Positions 8,409 through 15,946 of a stretch of DNA of 60,272 nucleotides are shown piece by piece. The stretch spans positions 1 to 60,272 of the forward strand of contig JAGVYH010000004.1 of assembly GCA_018303325.1 (NCBI GenBank), in the 5' to 3' direction. Within the stretch, counting starts at the first letter, position 1. Every line of letters starts with the position of its first letter. The position numbers and the translations under genes were made by a program. The stretch is from Candidatus Woesearchaeota archaeon (GTDB lineage: Archaea; Nanobdellota; Nanobdellia; Woesearchaeales; DSVV01). Under the pieces are notes generated by a model that saw only the letters and a program-made list of their open reading frames with translations, searched no databases and was not told the origin of the DNA.

Positions 8409-9175
8409 GCGAATTAACAGAGTATTATTTGAAAAACTCAAAAGATGAAAAAAAGGTGAAGAAAATCAATAAGCGAATTAATAAGAAAGCAACAATAATT
8501 ACTTGGTTTATAATAATCTGTTTAGTATTACTTATAGGAATTATTCTTTATACTTATATGACACAGGTAAGCATTAAGCCATTAAAGTTAAAAACAGACG
8601 AGCTTAAGATAGTAAAAGAATACACCGAGATTTGTTTAGGAAATGTTCTGGATAACTCATTGTTTATTGCAGCGAAACAAGGTGGCTATATCTGGCCCGA
8701 AACCACTATTGAAACACCTTTTGGCAATACTTCAATAGGTGCAGCTAAAAAAGAAACAAGCGAAATGCAGATATCAAAGTATATTACTAATAAATTACCC
8801 TCATGCCTGAATAATTACAGCTTTTTCCAAGAAAAAGGATTGGTTATTAAACAGGGTTTATTGGTTTTAAAAACAATAATTGGTGAGAATAATATTAACG
8901 CAATTGTAACCATGCCTGTAAAAATAGTTGATAATTCATCTAATGTTCAAGTAGTACAATTTACTAAAGAAAAAGAGATTAGATTAGGCAAACTTATTCA
9001 GTATGCTAAAGAAGTTCTTGAATATGATGATGTTGGATTATCTTATTTAAGCACGCTTGATGTTAATACAACCATAATAAAACAAGATAATAATATTGTC
9101 TATGTCTTTGAAGATGAAAATTCGCTGGTAAAAGACGCAAAGTATTTATTTATGTTCGCAAAGGAAGTAGAATAG
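8363..9175 (+). CDS. One-helix membrane protein with GGYI motif, cassette 2
   Basis: 270 residues. A basic N-terminal tail (about residues 1-45), one transmembrane helix (ITWFIIICLVLLIGIILY, about 48-66), then an outer domain with EICLGNVLDNSLFIAAKQGGYI. The Cys plus GGY pattern recurs in short-tailed secreted proteins of DPANN archaea. The ending is homologous to that of the 3649 protein. The first ATG overlaps the preceding gene by 46 nt; a GTG at 8387 is another possible start. As the third gene of the cassette it probably works with the two exported proteins before it. Confidence 0.75.
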   Translation: MAETKKQAVGWRESIGELTEYYLKNSKDEKKVKKINKRINKKATIITWFIIICLVLLIGIILYTYMTQVSIKPLKLKTDELKIVKEYTEICLGNVLDNSLFIAAKQGGYIWPETTIETPFGNTSIGAAKKETSEMQISKYITNKLPSCLNNYSFFQEKGLVIKQGLLVLKTIIGENNINAIVTMPVKIVDNSSNVQVVQFTKEKEIRLGKLIQYAKEVLEYDDVGLSYLSTLDVNTTIIKQDNNIVYVFEDENSLVKDAKYLFMFAKEVE

Positions 9176-9217
9176 TGTAAATAATAAACAAATACAGAAA
9201 GTTATTATAGTTGAATA

Positions 9218-10603
9218 ATGAAAAAAAGAGGATATTTAGTTATAATCTCAGTAGTAGCAATAATTCTTTTAGTTAGTTTTGCCGCTGGAGAATGCACTGC
9301 CCCATCAAGTAATCTTACATCAACTAATTTTGTTATAGATAAAAATACAGAGCTATGCACAGCAGATTACAATATTAATGAAGGTATAATTATTGGCAAT
9401 GATAATGTTCTGCTAAACTGCAACAATGCAAAAATAATCGGTGAGTTTAGCGGTATAGGAATTAAAATAGAGGAAAAGAATAATATCAAAATAATTAACT
9501 GCACTATTAAAGATTTTTCAACAGGCATTTATATAGAGGATTCAACAAAAATAAGCATTACTAATAATATCTTAGATAATAATCGAATAGGAATTATTCT
9601 TGAGAATTCTCCAGATATTGCAATGAATAATAATATTGACACAAGTTATTTAAAACCAATAGAAATCATTGAAACAAATGACAATGAAAAAAATAAAGAA
9701 AGTAATAATGAGCCTGATTCTGAAAATGCTGGAACTAACATCACAGAAACAAATGATGAAAAAGAAACAGAAAATGAAAATATAAAAGAAACAACTGAAC
9801 AAAGCAAAGAAAAAATAAAAGAAAACTTAAAAGAAATAAATAAAAGTTTAAAAGAAATTAATAAAGAAACAGAAACCTCCTATTTAAAAGAGACTGTGAT
9901 AAACAATCCGCCTGACACATTTCTTCCAGTAAGAACCTCTGACAAAATAAAAGCACTGCAGTCAGTAGAAATCTCAAAAACAAGAACTTTAGCAATAGAT
10001 AAAACAGGAAAAGAAAAAACAACGTATAAAACAGCGATAAAAGCACTAAAAGATATTAAGGGGTTGGTTATTTACGAATATTTCCCAAAATCAGTTGCAG
10101 AAAATGTCAAAGAAATTAATTTTGAGAGTGATAATGATTTTGGCGATGCTGATTTTGAAAATAAAAACACCAAATTTATTCTTATTGAAGAAGACCCTTT
10201 GGTAAAAAAAGAGGTTGGTGATTTAAAAAAAGATGAAGTTGTCACTATTACTTACAGCCTTGATAGAGCAATCTCAGGAGACACAAACCCCAGCAGTGTT
10301 GTGACAATAGAGAATTCATCAAGACTGATTAGCACATTAGCCAATATATCATACATATTAGCATTGTATCTTGTATTAGTGCTTGTTAAAAAATACAAGG
10401 CAGATAACCTGCTTAAGGAATTCAAAACCAAAACAAAAAAGTTGTTGGGTGTGCCTTTTCCTATTGCTTACATTGTGCTTTCAGTTGTTCCAAGTGTAAA
10501 TTATAGATTTCTGGCAAGCGAAAACATGGCTGTTTTGTTTTATGTTGTGATGATACTTATTTTGTTAGGAATAATAATCTCTTTGGTGAAAAAGAAGGAA
10601 TGA
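9218..10603 (+). CDS. Membrane-anchored right-handed beta-helix protein
   Basis: 461 residues. A signal peptide (MKKRGYLVIISVVAIILLV, cleavage near AAGE) is followed by NosD-like parallel beta-helix repeats (residues about 50-140, N-I-x-I-x-N-x-I patterns such as IKIINCTIKDFSTGIYIE). A Glu/Lys/Asn-rich coiled linker (about 145-225) precedes a domain with PKSVAENVKEI and VGDLKKDEVVTITYSL, a combination common in archaeal secreted proteins. Three C-terminal transmembrane helices (about 370-390, 408-425, 435-455) follow. It ends the surface cluster, 42 nt after the previous gene, and likely belongs to the same operon. Beta-helix domains of this type usually bind or cut polysaccharide; no catalytic site was recognised. 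Confidence 0.8.
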   Translation: MKKRGYLVIISVVAIILLVSFAAGECTAPSSNLTSTNFVIDKNTELCTADYNINEGIIIGNDNVLLNCNNAKIIGEFSGIGIKIEEKNNIKIINCTIKDFSTGIYIEDSTKISITNNILDNNRIGIILENSPDIAMNNNIDTSYLKPIEIIETNDNEKNKESNNEPDSENAGTNITETNDEKETENENIKETTEQSKEKIKENLKEINKSLKEINKETETSYLKETVINNPPDTFLPVRTSDKIKALQSVEISKTRTLAIDKTGKEKTTYKTAIKALKDIKGLVIYEYFPKSVAENVKEINFESDNDFGDADFENKNTKFILIEEDPLVKKEVGDLKKDEVVTITYSLDRAISGDTNPSSVVTIENSSRLISTLANISYILALYLVLVLVKKYKADNLLKEFKTKTKKLLGVPFPIAYIVLSVVPSVNYRFLASENMAVLFYVVMILILLGIIISLVKKKE

Positions 10604-10760
10604 GAAGCTTTAACTTTATCAGTCTGCTCAGTAATATCTTTGAGCTTGTTCTCAACTTGTTGAAGATGGGAGCTCATTTTCCCACCTCAAAGACTTCTCC
10701 ACATTCTGTGCCGAAGATAATCTCTCCTACAATCTCATATTCGCAAAAATGTTTTTTGTT
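10540..10760 (-). pseudogene. Possible remnants of two tiny overlapping genes
   Basis: On the minus strand a 28-codon frame without ATG (HFCEYEIVGEIIF...ECGEVFEVGK) ends in TGA that overlaps the ATG of a 45-codon frame (MSSHLQQVENKLKDITEQ...). GAGGTGGG sits before that ATG as a Shine-Dalgarno. The second frame runs into the antisense of the beta-helix gene, so its true end is lost. Residue use is protein-like, suggesting remains of real small genes. Confidence 0.3.
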
Positions 10761-10787
10761 TTATAAAATTGGTTAATTATCGATAAT

Positions 10788-10807
10788 TTTTCGGTTTTCT
10801 CCGAAAA
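10788..10807. promoter_or_regulatory. TTTTCGG...CCGAAAA inverted repeat
   Basis: TTTTCGG and CCGAAAA arms flank a T-rich loop about 25 bp before the TATA box (TTTTAAATAG, near 10831) of the gene at 10865. The half-site TTCCGAA/TTCGGAA recurs before several other genes in the window. Confidence 0.4.
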
Positions 10808-10864
10808 GCTGTCTGTTCCACTACTGCATATAGTTTTAAATAGAAAAGATTACAAATTCATTAT

Positions 10865-11317
10865 ATGTACAACTTAAAACAATTTAATGGAACTTTTAAG
10901 GGCATAATTGGTGAATGTCTCTTTAAATTTACTAAGAAGGATGTTATTATTCCTAAATTTTTTAATAAAAATAAATATTCTCTAATCTTTGGAAGATATT
11001 TTAATGAAGCACAGATTAGATTTCTTATTGATAACTGGTATTCAATAGACGCAATAGAAATATTATTTGAACGTGGAAGGAATAAAATAATTCTTTACGA
11101 AGTTAAAACAAATAATTATGAAAGAATAGAAAAAGGATTCAGAACAAAAATAACACAATCAACTGTAGATATTTACAATAAAGCAAAGAAATTAGGTTTT
11201 GATGTTAAGACAGCTTATGTTCTACTCCTCGATAATTGGAATTATGGTGTTGAAATAAATGAATTTAAAGCAGAGGATTTTTGTGTTGACAGACCAAAAG
11301 TATATGACAAACATTAG
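10865..11317 (+). CDS. Putative PD-(D/E)XK nuclease-like protein
   Basis: 150 residues. The pattern DAIEILFERGRNKIILYEVKT (given here as DAIEILF, then ILYEVKT, residues about 60-80) fits the D...ExK core of the PD-(D/E)XK nuclease fold, as in archaeal Holliday-junction resolvases and restriction-like enzymes. An upstream Glu lies in GIIGECLF (residue 18), where the first helix of this fold often carries one. The protein is single-domain. TATA-like TTTTAAATAG lies about 32 nt upstream. It stands alone. The fold assignment is from pattern only; specificity is unknown. Confidence 0.6.
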   Translation: MYNLKQFNGTFKGIIGECLFKFTKKDVIIPKFFNKNKYSLIFGRYFNEAQIRFLIDNWYSIDAIEILFERGRNKIILYEVKTNNYERIEKGFRTKITQSTVDIYNKAKKLGFDVKTAYVLLLDNWNYGVEINEFKAEDFCVDRPKVYDKH

Positions 11318-11393
11318 TGTAAGTATAGCTACTTTTCTTTATATTGATAACTTGTTTGATATAAAATTATACCAAGAAAAATATAAAGAAAAG

Positions 11394-11504
11394 TAGCCCC
11401 GGACGGATTCGAACCGTCGTCCAAGCCTTTCTTTACTTAGGTTTTAAAGCCAATCATAATTAAGCTCCAAAGGGCTCGATGATGGACCGCTACACTACGG
11501 GGCT
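11394..11504 (-). tRNA. tRNA-Gln (anticodon TTG) with a canonical-position intron
   Basis: On the minus strand the acceptor arms AGCCCCG and CGGGGCT pair, with A as discriminator and no encoded CCA. The D arm reads GTGTAGCGGTCCATCAT, and the T arm is GACGG TTCGAAT CCGTC with its loop intact. The anticodon stem CGAGCC pairs with GGCTTG only after removing an intron of about 37 nt, leaving the loop CTTTGGA with anticodon TTG. The intron begins just 3' of position 37, the usual archaeal site cut by the splicing endonuclease. Confidence 0.9.
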
Positions 11505-11593
11505 GTCATTGGTGATGTTAGTGTAGCAAAAGTTAAAGGCTATTTAAAAATATTTCGCTGAGAAGATTATAAGAAAGGGATTATCCATCGTAT

Positions 11594-11752
11594 TATAGAA
11601 AAGAGGGTATACTTTCAAAAGAGTTTATATACTAAAAGTGCAAAATAATCGAACATTATTTTGCACTTTTGTATATACAAAAGTGATTAATTTGTTCGAA
11701 AATTAATCACTTTTAGTATAGAAAAGAAGTTATACTTTCAAAAGAGTTTATA
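11594..11752. repeat. 36-bp direct repeats flanking the intact double-hairpin element
   Basis: TATAGAAAAGAGGGTATACT and the following 16 bases (11594-11629) recur at 11717-11752 with two mismatches. The copies overlap the TATA ends of the element by a few bases. Either the element sits between two old tandem repeats or it caused a long target duplication. Confidence 0.75.
11628..11720. mobile_element. Complete 93-bp TATA-ended double-hairpin element
   Basis: Two hairpins of about 47 bp lie head to head. The first has loop CGAAC and the second loop GTTCG, its reverse complement. Outer ends are TATACTAAAAGTG and CACTTTTAGTATA; the centre is CACTTTTGTATATACAAAAG. Each arm is an inverted version of the other with the ends and loop kept but the inner stem changed (GCAAAATAAT versus GATTAATTT), while pairing is preserved in both. 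It contains no ORF, so it would be non-autonomous. Confidence 0.85.
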
Positions 11753-11760
11753 CAATCAGT

Positions 11761-12375
11761 TCACGCATTCTGCAAATTTTCCAGATATCCTTCTTCAAGA
11801 TAATATTTTGATTTTGACTTGCAGTAATAAACAGTTATTTTTGTTCTTGAATCATTGTTGCTCAACCCGAGAACATCTATTAATTTCTGGATAACTCGCT
11901 CTTCATTTATTTTATACTGCTCATATAGAATTATATCCACATCCATGATATCTGAATCTCGTATAAACACGCGGTTATTAACAGGCTCATTATTTACTCT
12001 GAATACCCATGCCTCGCTGTTATATTCGTTAGAAGTCCTTTTTATATCAACCTTTAGTTCTTGTGTTTGGCTTATTTTTAATGCAACAATCTCATTAAAT
12101 GTTTTTAGCTGAGACTGCATTAAACAATTAATCATCTCTTTTGCCTCTTCAATATTCTTGCAGAAGAACTCTTCATTGAAGTTTATATTATTCTGCGCAA
12201 CATATTTTAGGTATATAACCCATCTTTCGCTAGAAGATTCTTCATTTTCTTGAATTTCTCTTACAGATACTCCTCTTATAGATTCTTCTTTTCTTGCCTC
12301 TATTCTTATATCTAATTTAAGCATAGATGTTTCATACACAAGTACTTCATTCGTTTCAATGACCTTTTTCCACAT
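11761..12375 (-). CDS. Protein of unknown function
   Basis: 204 residues beginning MWKKVIETNEVLVYETS. A TATA box (AAATATATAAAC near 12400-12412) lies about 25-30 nt before the ATG, so it is probably leaderless. The sequence alternates charged and hydrophobic residues and looks like two alpha/beta repeats (residues about 1-90 and 105-200). No signal peptide, membrane segment or catalytic motif is recognised. It is divergent from the PEP-domain gene at 12526 and shares the 150-bp intergenic region with it. Confidence 0.65.
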   Translation of the reverse strand: MWKKVIETNEVLVYETSMLKLDIRIEARKEESIRGVSVREIQENEESSSERWVIYLKYVAQNNINFNEEFFCKNIEEAKEMINCLMQSQLKTFNEIVALKISQTQELKVDIKRTSNEYNSEAWVFRVNNEPVNNRVFIRDSDIMDVDIILYEQYKINEERVIQKLIDVLGLSNNDSRTKITVYYCKSKSKYYLEEGYLENLQNA

Positions 12376-12490
12376 ACAGTATATTAATGTGTATACTAGT
12401 TTATATATTTTTCTTTTTTGAACCGAAAAACAGCAAGTGAAGCTCCCAATCGCAGCAAAACTATGAGAATTTCTTTCTGATTAAACAGAA

Positions 12491-12522
12491 AAATATAAAA
12501 AGCGCACTATAGTCACTATAGT
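12491..12522 (+). promoter_or_regulatory. TATA box plus double ACTATAGT operator
   Basis: AAATATAAAAA (12491-12501) is followed by two copies of the perfect 8-bp palindrome ACTATAGT at 12506-12513 and 12515-12522, one base apart and ending 3 nt before the ATG at 12526. The tandem palindromes cover the expected transcription start. The encoded protein begins with a ribbon-helix-helix-like segment, a fold that binds short tandem palindromes, so autoregulation is plausible. Confidence 0.6.
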
Positions 12523-12525
12523 AAT

Positions 12526-14067
12526 ATGAAAGAAAATAGCTCTACAACCATATGGATAAAAGCTAAAACCAAAGAATTATTGGATAAAGCAGGAAGTAAA
12601 GGTGAAACTTACGATGACATAATAAATAGACTGCTTTCCAAAAGCATAACTCAAATCCCTGTAAATGTAAGCAATCTTAAGATTTACAGGCAAGGTGTTG
12701 AGGCAAGACCTTATTTTGTGTCAATACCTTATGTTTGCGCACTTAAAAGATTGGGTATTAAAACTTCTTTTGCTTATTATGCTGGTAAGAAAAACTACAG
12801 TTATTGGAGTCAGGATGTTACAACAAAGTTAGCAATGGAAGAGATTATGAAACATGTTAATGATGGCAGTTATATTCAAAAAAAAATTAGTGAATGGGAA
12901 TTTATAGTTGAAGAGCAAATAGCAATAGAAAAAAAATTAACTAATTTAGGGAAAATGAGTAATGAGGAGTTAATTGGAACTCTTCGGAAAATCAAAGCAG
13001 TCATAGAATCCTCATGGGAAATAGGAATAATGATAGAATTATTTGACCCCGACAGCGAAGGCATTATTATGGAACTGCTCAATAAGTATGACAAAAATAA
13101 TATTTCCCAAAAAGAGTTTCAAATGCTTTGCTTGCCTGAGATATTAACTTATATTCAAAAAGAGCTTCTCAGCCTTTATGAAATTGCAGAAAAAAAAGAT
13201 TATGGACAATTAGATGAGCATGCCCGCAGATTTTTCTGGATAAAAAACACATGGGCAGACACAGTTGTATTGGACAAAAATTTTTTCAGAGCAAAGATTG
13301 CAAGGCTTGAAGAGGAAGGCATAAATTTCAGGTTAGAACTGGAAAAGATTTATGAAAATCTAAATAATCTTAAAAAAGAAAGGAAAAGGATTTTGGAAAA
13401 TAAAACCTGCTCAGTTAAGATAAGAAGGGCAGTTGAATTTTTTGAGATAATGACACTATGGAGAGAGAGAAGAAAAAAATATGCGCTAATCAGCAATCAT
13501 TATCTTAATCTGTTTGCAAAGGAAATTTCTAAGCGCTCTAACGTCAAGCACGAATTATTAATGTATTCTTATGCAGATGAGCTTGAATTGCCGATGGATG
13601 AAACCTTTGTTGAAGAGCTCAGAAAAAGAGAAAAAATTTGCCTCCAATATGTTGATGAGCAGGGAATTCATTTTGTCTCTGGGAAAGTTGTAGAGGATTT
13701 TGTAGAAGAGATAAAAGGCATGACAGAGCAGCAGGTTGCAAGGCTCTACGGCAATGTTGCCAACCCAGGCAAAGTTGAAGGCATTGCAAAAATAATTTTC
13801 ATAACATCTGATATGATCAAGATGGAGAAAGGCGACATACTTGTCTCACCTTGTACAAGACCAGAATATGTGCCAGCAATGAAAAAGGCTTCTGCGATTA
13901 TTACAGACGAAGGAGGCATCACCAGCCATGCAGCGATTGTTTCAAGGGAATTAGGCGTGCCTTGTATTGTTGGATTAAGGAACGCAACTGATGTGATTAA
14001 AGACGGCGATTTAATTCTGGTTAATGCAAACCATGGGATTGTGCAGATAATGAAGAGGAAGGGATAA
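12526..14067 (+). CDS. PEP-synthase-type mobile-domain protein with RHH-like N-terminus
   Basis: 513 residues. The C-terminal 77 residues are a phosphohistidine swivelling domain of PEP synthase/PPDK type, with the TRPEYVPAM segment and GGITSHAAIVSRELGVPC containing the phosphorylatable His (about residue 468). The ATP-grasp and PEP-binding barrel domains of a true PEP synthase are absent. Residues 1-41 (STTIWIKAKTKELLDKAG, then YDDIINRLL) look like a ribbon-helix-helix/antitoxin-like segment. The middle (about 130-400) is helical. Such free-standing swivelling domains occur in archaea with unknown partners. It may transfer phosphate within an unknown system; this is inference. Confidence 0.75.
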   Translation: MKENSSTTIWIKAKTKELLDKAGSKGETYDDIINRLLSKSITQIPVNVSNLKIYRQGVEARPYFVSIPYVCALKRLGIKTSFAYYAGKKNYSYWSQDVTTKLAMEEIMKHVNDGSYIQKKISEWEFIVEEQIAIEKKLTNLGKMSNEELIGTLRKIKAVIESSWEIGIMIELFDPDSEGIIMELLNKYDKNNISQKEFQMLCLPEILTYIQKELLSLYEIAEKKDYGQLDEHARRFFWIKNTWADTVVLDKNFFRAKIARLEEEGINFRLELEKIYENLNNLKKERKRILENKTCSVKIRRAVEFFEIMTLWRERRKKYALISNHYLNLFAKEISKRSNVKHELLMYSYADELELPMDETFVEELRKREKICLQYVDEQGIHFVSGKVVEDFVEEIKGMTEQQVARLYGNVANPGKVEGIAKIIFITSDMIKMEKGDILVSPCTRPEYVPAMKKASAIITDEGGITSHAAIVSRELGVPCIVGLRNATDVIKDGDLILVNANHGIVQIMKRKG

Positions 14068-14150
14068 TATTTTTATTTTTTATTTTAAATGTTTGCATTG
14101 GTAATTTTTTATTAATACACTCCGATTCAACAGTATTTAATATTCTTCAA

Positions 14151-14235
14151 CTTCGGAAAATTTTAGAAAAAAGATGGAAACATTTATATATTAGTTAAGC
14201 TACATCACATTTAATAAGCTTAATTTGTGATGTAG
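14151..14235 (+). promoter_or_regulatory. Promoter and inverted-repeat operator of the AbiE-like pair
   Basis: CTTCGGAAAATTTT (14151-14164) precedes a TATA stretch CATTTATATATTA (about 14181-14193). A perfect 10-bp inverted repeat CTACATCACA (14200-14209) / TGTGATGTAG (14226-14235) lies between the TATA box and the ATG at 14237. AbiEi-type antitoxins repress their own promoter through inverted repeats at such a position. Confidence 0.65.
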
Positions 14236-14236
14236 A

Positions 14237-14860
14237 ATGGATATAAAAACTCTTGCAAAAAGACTGGAAGGGCTTCATACAGTGGAAACTATTCAAGACA
14301 AGCTTAAAATCTCCAGAAGAACAGCGATAAATTACGTTTCAACGTTAAGAAAAGAAGGATATGTTAATGCATTAAGAGGCCGCGGAAAAAGATTATACTC
14401 TATTTCACCCATTATTATGAAGCTGGATGGAGAGCTTGGATTGCATGAAACAATAAACAGGTATTCAAATGTAAAATTAACTATACCTTACCATAATAGA
14501 ATTCATGGAAAAAAATATAGAGTAGAAGATGCCATTATTGAAGCGATAAAAACAGAAAATTATAGAGTAATAATTGCTGCTATGCCTTTATTTAATCATG
14601 TAAAAGACTGGAGTTTATTATACAGACTGGCAAAAGAGAATAATGTTGCGAACAGAGTCGGTGCACTTTATGATTTAGCAAGAACGATAATAAGAACAAA
14701 AAAAATGGATAAGAGAACAGAACTCAGCCTTAACAGATATAGAAAAAAGGCATATCTTATTGGAATAAATCAGGAAAAAGAGTATAAAGATATAGGCAAA
14801 AAATGGAATGTTGTAATTGGATTAAGAAAAGGAGATTTGATGAGATTAAAAGAATGGTAA
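14237..14860 (+). CDS. AbiEi-like winged-helix antitoxin/regulator
   Basis: 207 residues. Residues 1-60 form a winged helix: a helix with VETIQDKLKISRRTAINYVS followed by LRKEGYV and the wing RGRGKRLYSIS. The C-terminal part is helical and basic. It lies 68 nt before a nucleotidyltransferase gene, the arrangement of type IV AbiE toxin-antitoxin systems, in which the first protein is the transcriptional repressor and antitoxin. The inverted repeat in its promoter fits negative autoregulation. The C-terminal domain does not match a standard AbiEi domain that I can identify by eye. Confidence 0.7.
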   Translation: MDIKTLAKRLEGLHTVETIQDKLKISRRTAINYVSTLRKEGYVNALRGRGKRLYSISPIIMKLDGELGLHETINRYSNVKLTIPYHNRIHGKKYRVEDAIIEAIKTENYRVIIAAMPLFNHVKDWSLLYRLAKENNVANRVGALYDLARTIIRTKKMDKRTELSLNRYRKKAYLIGINQEKEYKDIGKKWNVVIGLRKGDLMRLKEW

Positions 14861-14928
14861 GTATAAATGAATTATTGCAAATTATTGCAGGAAAAAGAAA
14901 AGTGAACCAACATTAAGGTGATTGCAGC

Positions 14929-15621
14929 ATGATAGATTATAATGAACAGTCAAAATTGTTTGAAGCAATAGGCAGAATATTGAAAAGAAAGATTGAAGTG
15001 TATTTAATCGGCGGCTCAGCCATGCTTTTTTACAATGCGAAAAAGGCAACAAAAGATATAGATATTGTAACTGCTTCAAAACCTGATTTTAACGAATTAA
15101 TAGATGCTCTGAAAAAAATGGGATTTTATGAAAAGCCGCCATTTATTAACATAAAATATAATGAAGTTGCAGTCGATAAACCAAAATTTATGATATTAAA
15201 AGACTGGCGAATAGATATATTTCTCAATAAGATTGTTTGTTTTGTTCTTACTGACACAATGAAATCAAGAGCAACACAATCACATGAATACTCTAATCTT
15301 ATTGTGAAAATAATTTCTCCTGAAGACATAATCCTGCTCAAATGTGCAACAGAAAGAGAGGGTGACAGGATAGATGCAAAACAACTAATTGATAACTATA
15401 ATATAAATTGGTATACAATAATAGAAGAAGCAGGACATCAGTCAAGATTAGGGCAAGATTTGTTTGTGGTTTACCTGTATGATTTTCTCGGAGAGCTTAA
15501 AGAAGATTTAAAGGCAGATATCCCTCTAAAAGTGATAAGAGAAATAAGAATGATTGGTGAAAAGGCAATGATAAAACTGATAAAAGAAAAAGAGGATAGA
15601 AGGAAGAGAAGAGGTAAGTAA
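14929..15621 (+). CDS. AbiEii/DUF6036-type nucleotidyltransferase (putative toxin)
   Basis: 230 residues. YLIGGSAMLF (residues about 24-33) plus TKDIDIVTA (about 40-48) is the GG[ST]...DxD signature of the DNA polymerase beta-like nucleotidyltransferases used by AbiEii and related toxins; a third acidic strand is RIDIFLNK (about 90). An AAGGTGATT Shine-Dalgarno precedes the ATG. Together with the upstream wHTH gene it forms a type-IV-like toxin-antitoxin pair. The C-terminal third is helical and ends in a Lys/Arg tail. A second, interrupted member of the same family is at 20305. Confidence 0.75.
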   Translation: MIDYNEQSKLFEAIGRILKRKIEVYLIGGSAMLFYNAKKATKDIDIVTASKPDFNELIDALKKMGFYEKPPFINIKYNEVAVDKPKFMILKDWRIDIFLNKIVCFVLTDTMKSRATQSHEYSNLIVKIISPEDIILLKCATEREGDRIDAKQLIDNYNINWYTIIEEAGHQSRLGQDLFVVYLYDFLGELKEDLKADIPLKVIREIRMIGEKAMIKLIKEKEDRRKRRGK

Positions 15622-15737
15622 CTGAGAAAGAGGAGAAAGAAAAAGGATAAATAACAGAAAGGAAAAGAGGAAAGGGGAAAGAAAAAATATAGCGTGAAGA
15701 AAGTTTAAATGACTTCTTCTCAATGGAATTTTTTATA

Positions 15738-15833
15738 TATAGGCACGGACATTAATTATTGAGCATAAGATTCCGTGCCTATATGTTGCAAACACACTAA
15801 TTTTAGTGATAAGACTTTATGTGTTTGCAACAT
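15738..15833. repeat. Double hairpin with shared loop sequence
   Basis: Hairpin one: TATAGGCACGGA (15738-15749) / TCCGTGCCTATA (15772-15783). Hairpin two: TGTTGCAAACACA (15784-15796) / TGTGTTTGCAACA (15820-15832). The two loops resemble each other in direct orientation (CATTAATTATTGAG...ATAAGA versus CACTAATTTTAGTG...ATAAGA) although the stems are unrelated. The first hairpin recurs at 30087-30134. At 96 bp with a TATA left end it matches the size of the other double-hairpin elements. Confidence 0.75.
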
Positions 15834-15904
15834 TGGTTCCTCCACTATAATTATACCTTCTGATATTATTTAATATTATCTTTTTCCATTAAGTATATAT
15901 TTCA

Positions 15905-15928
15905 GTTCATATATAATTATAAATGAAC
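15905..15928 (+). promoter_or_regulatory. TATA region enclosed by GTTCAT/ATGAAC inverted repeat
   Basis: GTTCAT and ATGAAC flank an ATATAATTATAA core about 20-40 nt before the ATG at 15947. The symmetric arms around the TATA box look like an operator. Confidence 0.4.
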
Positions 15929-15946
15929 CAATAACCCTTTAATACT

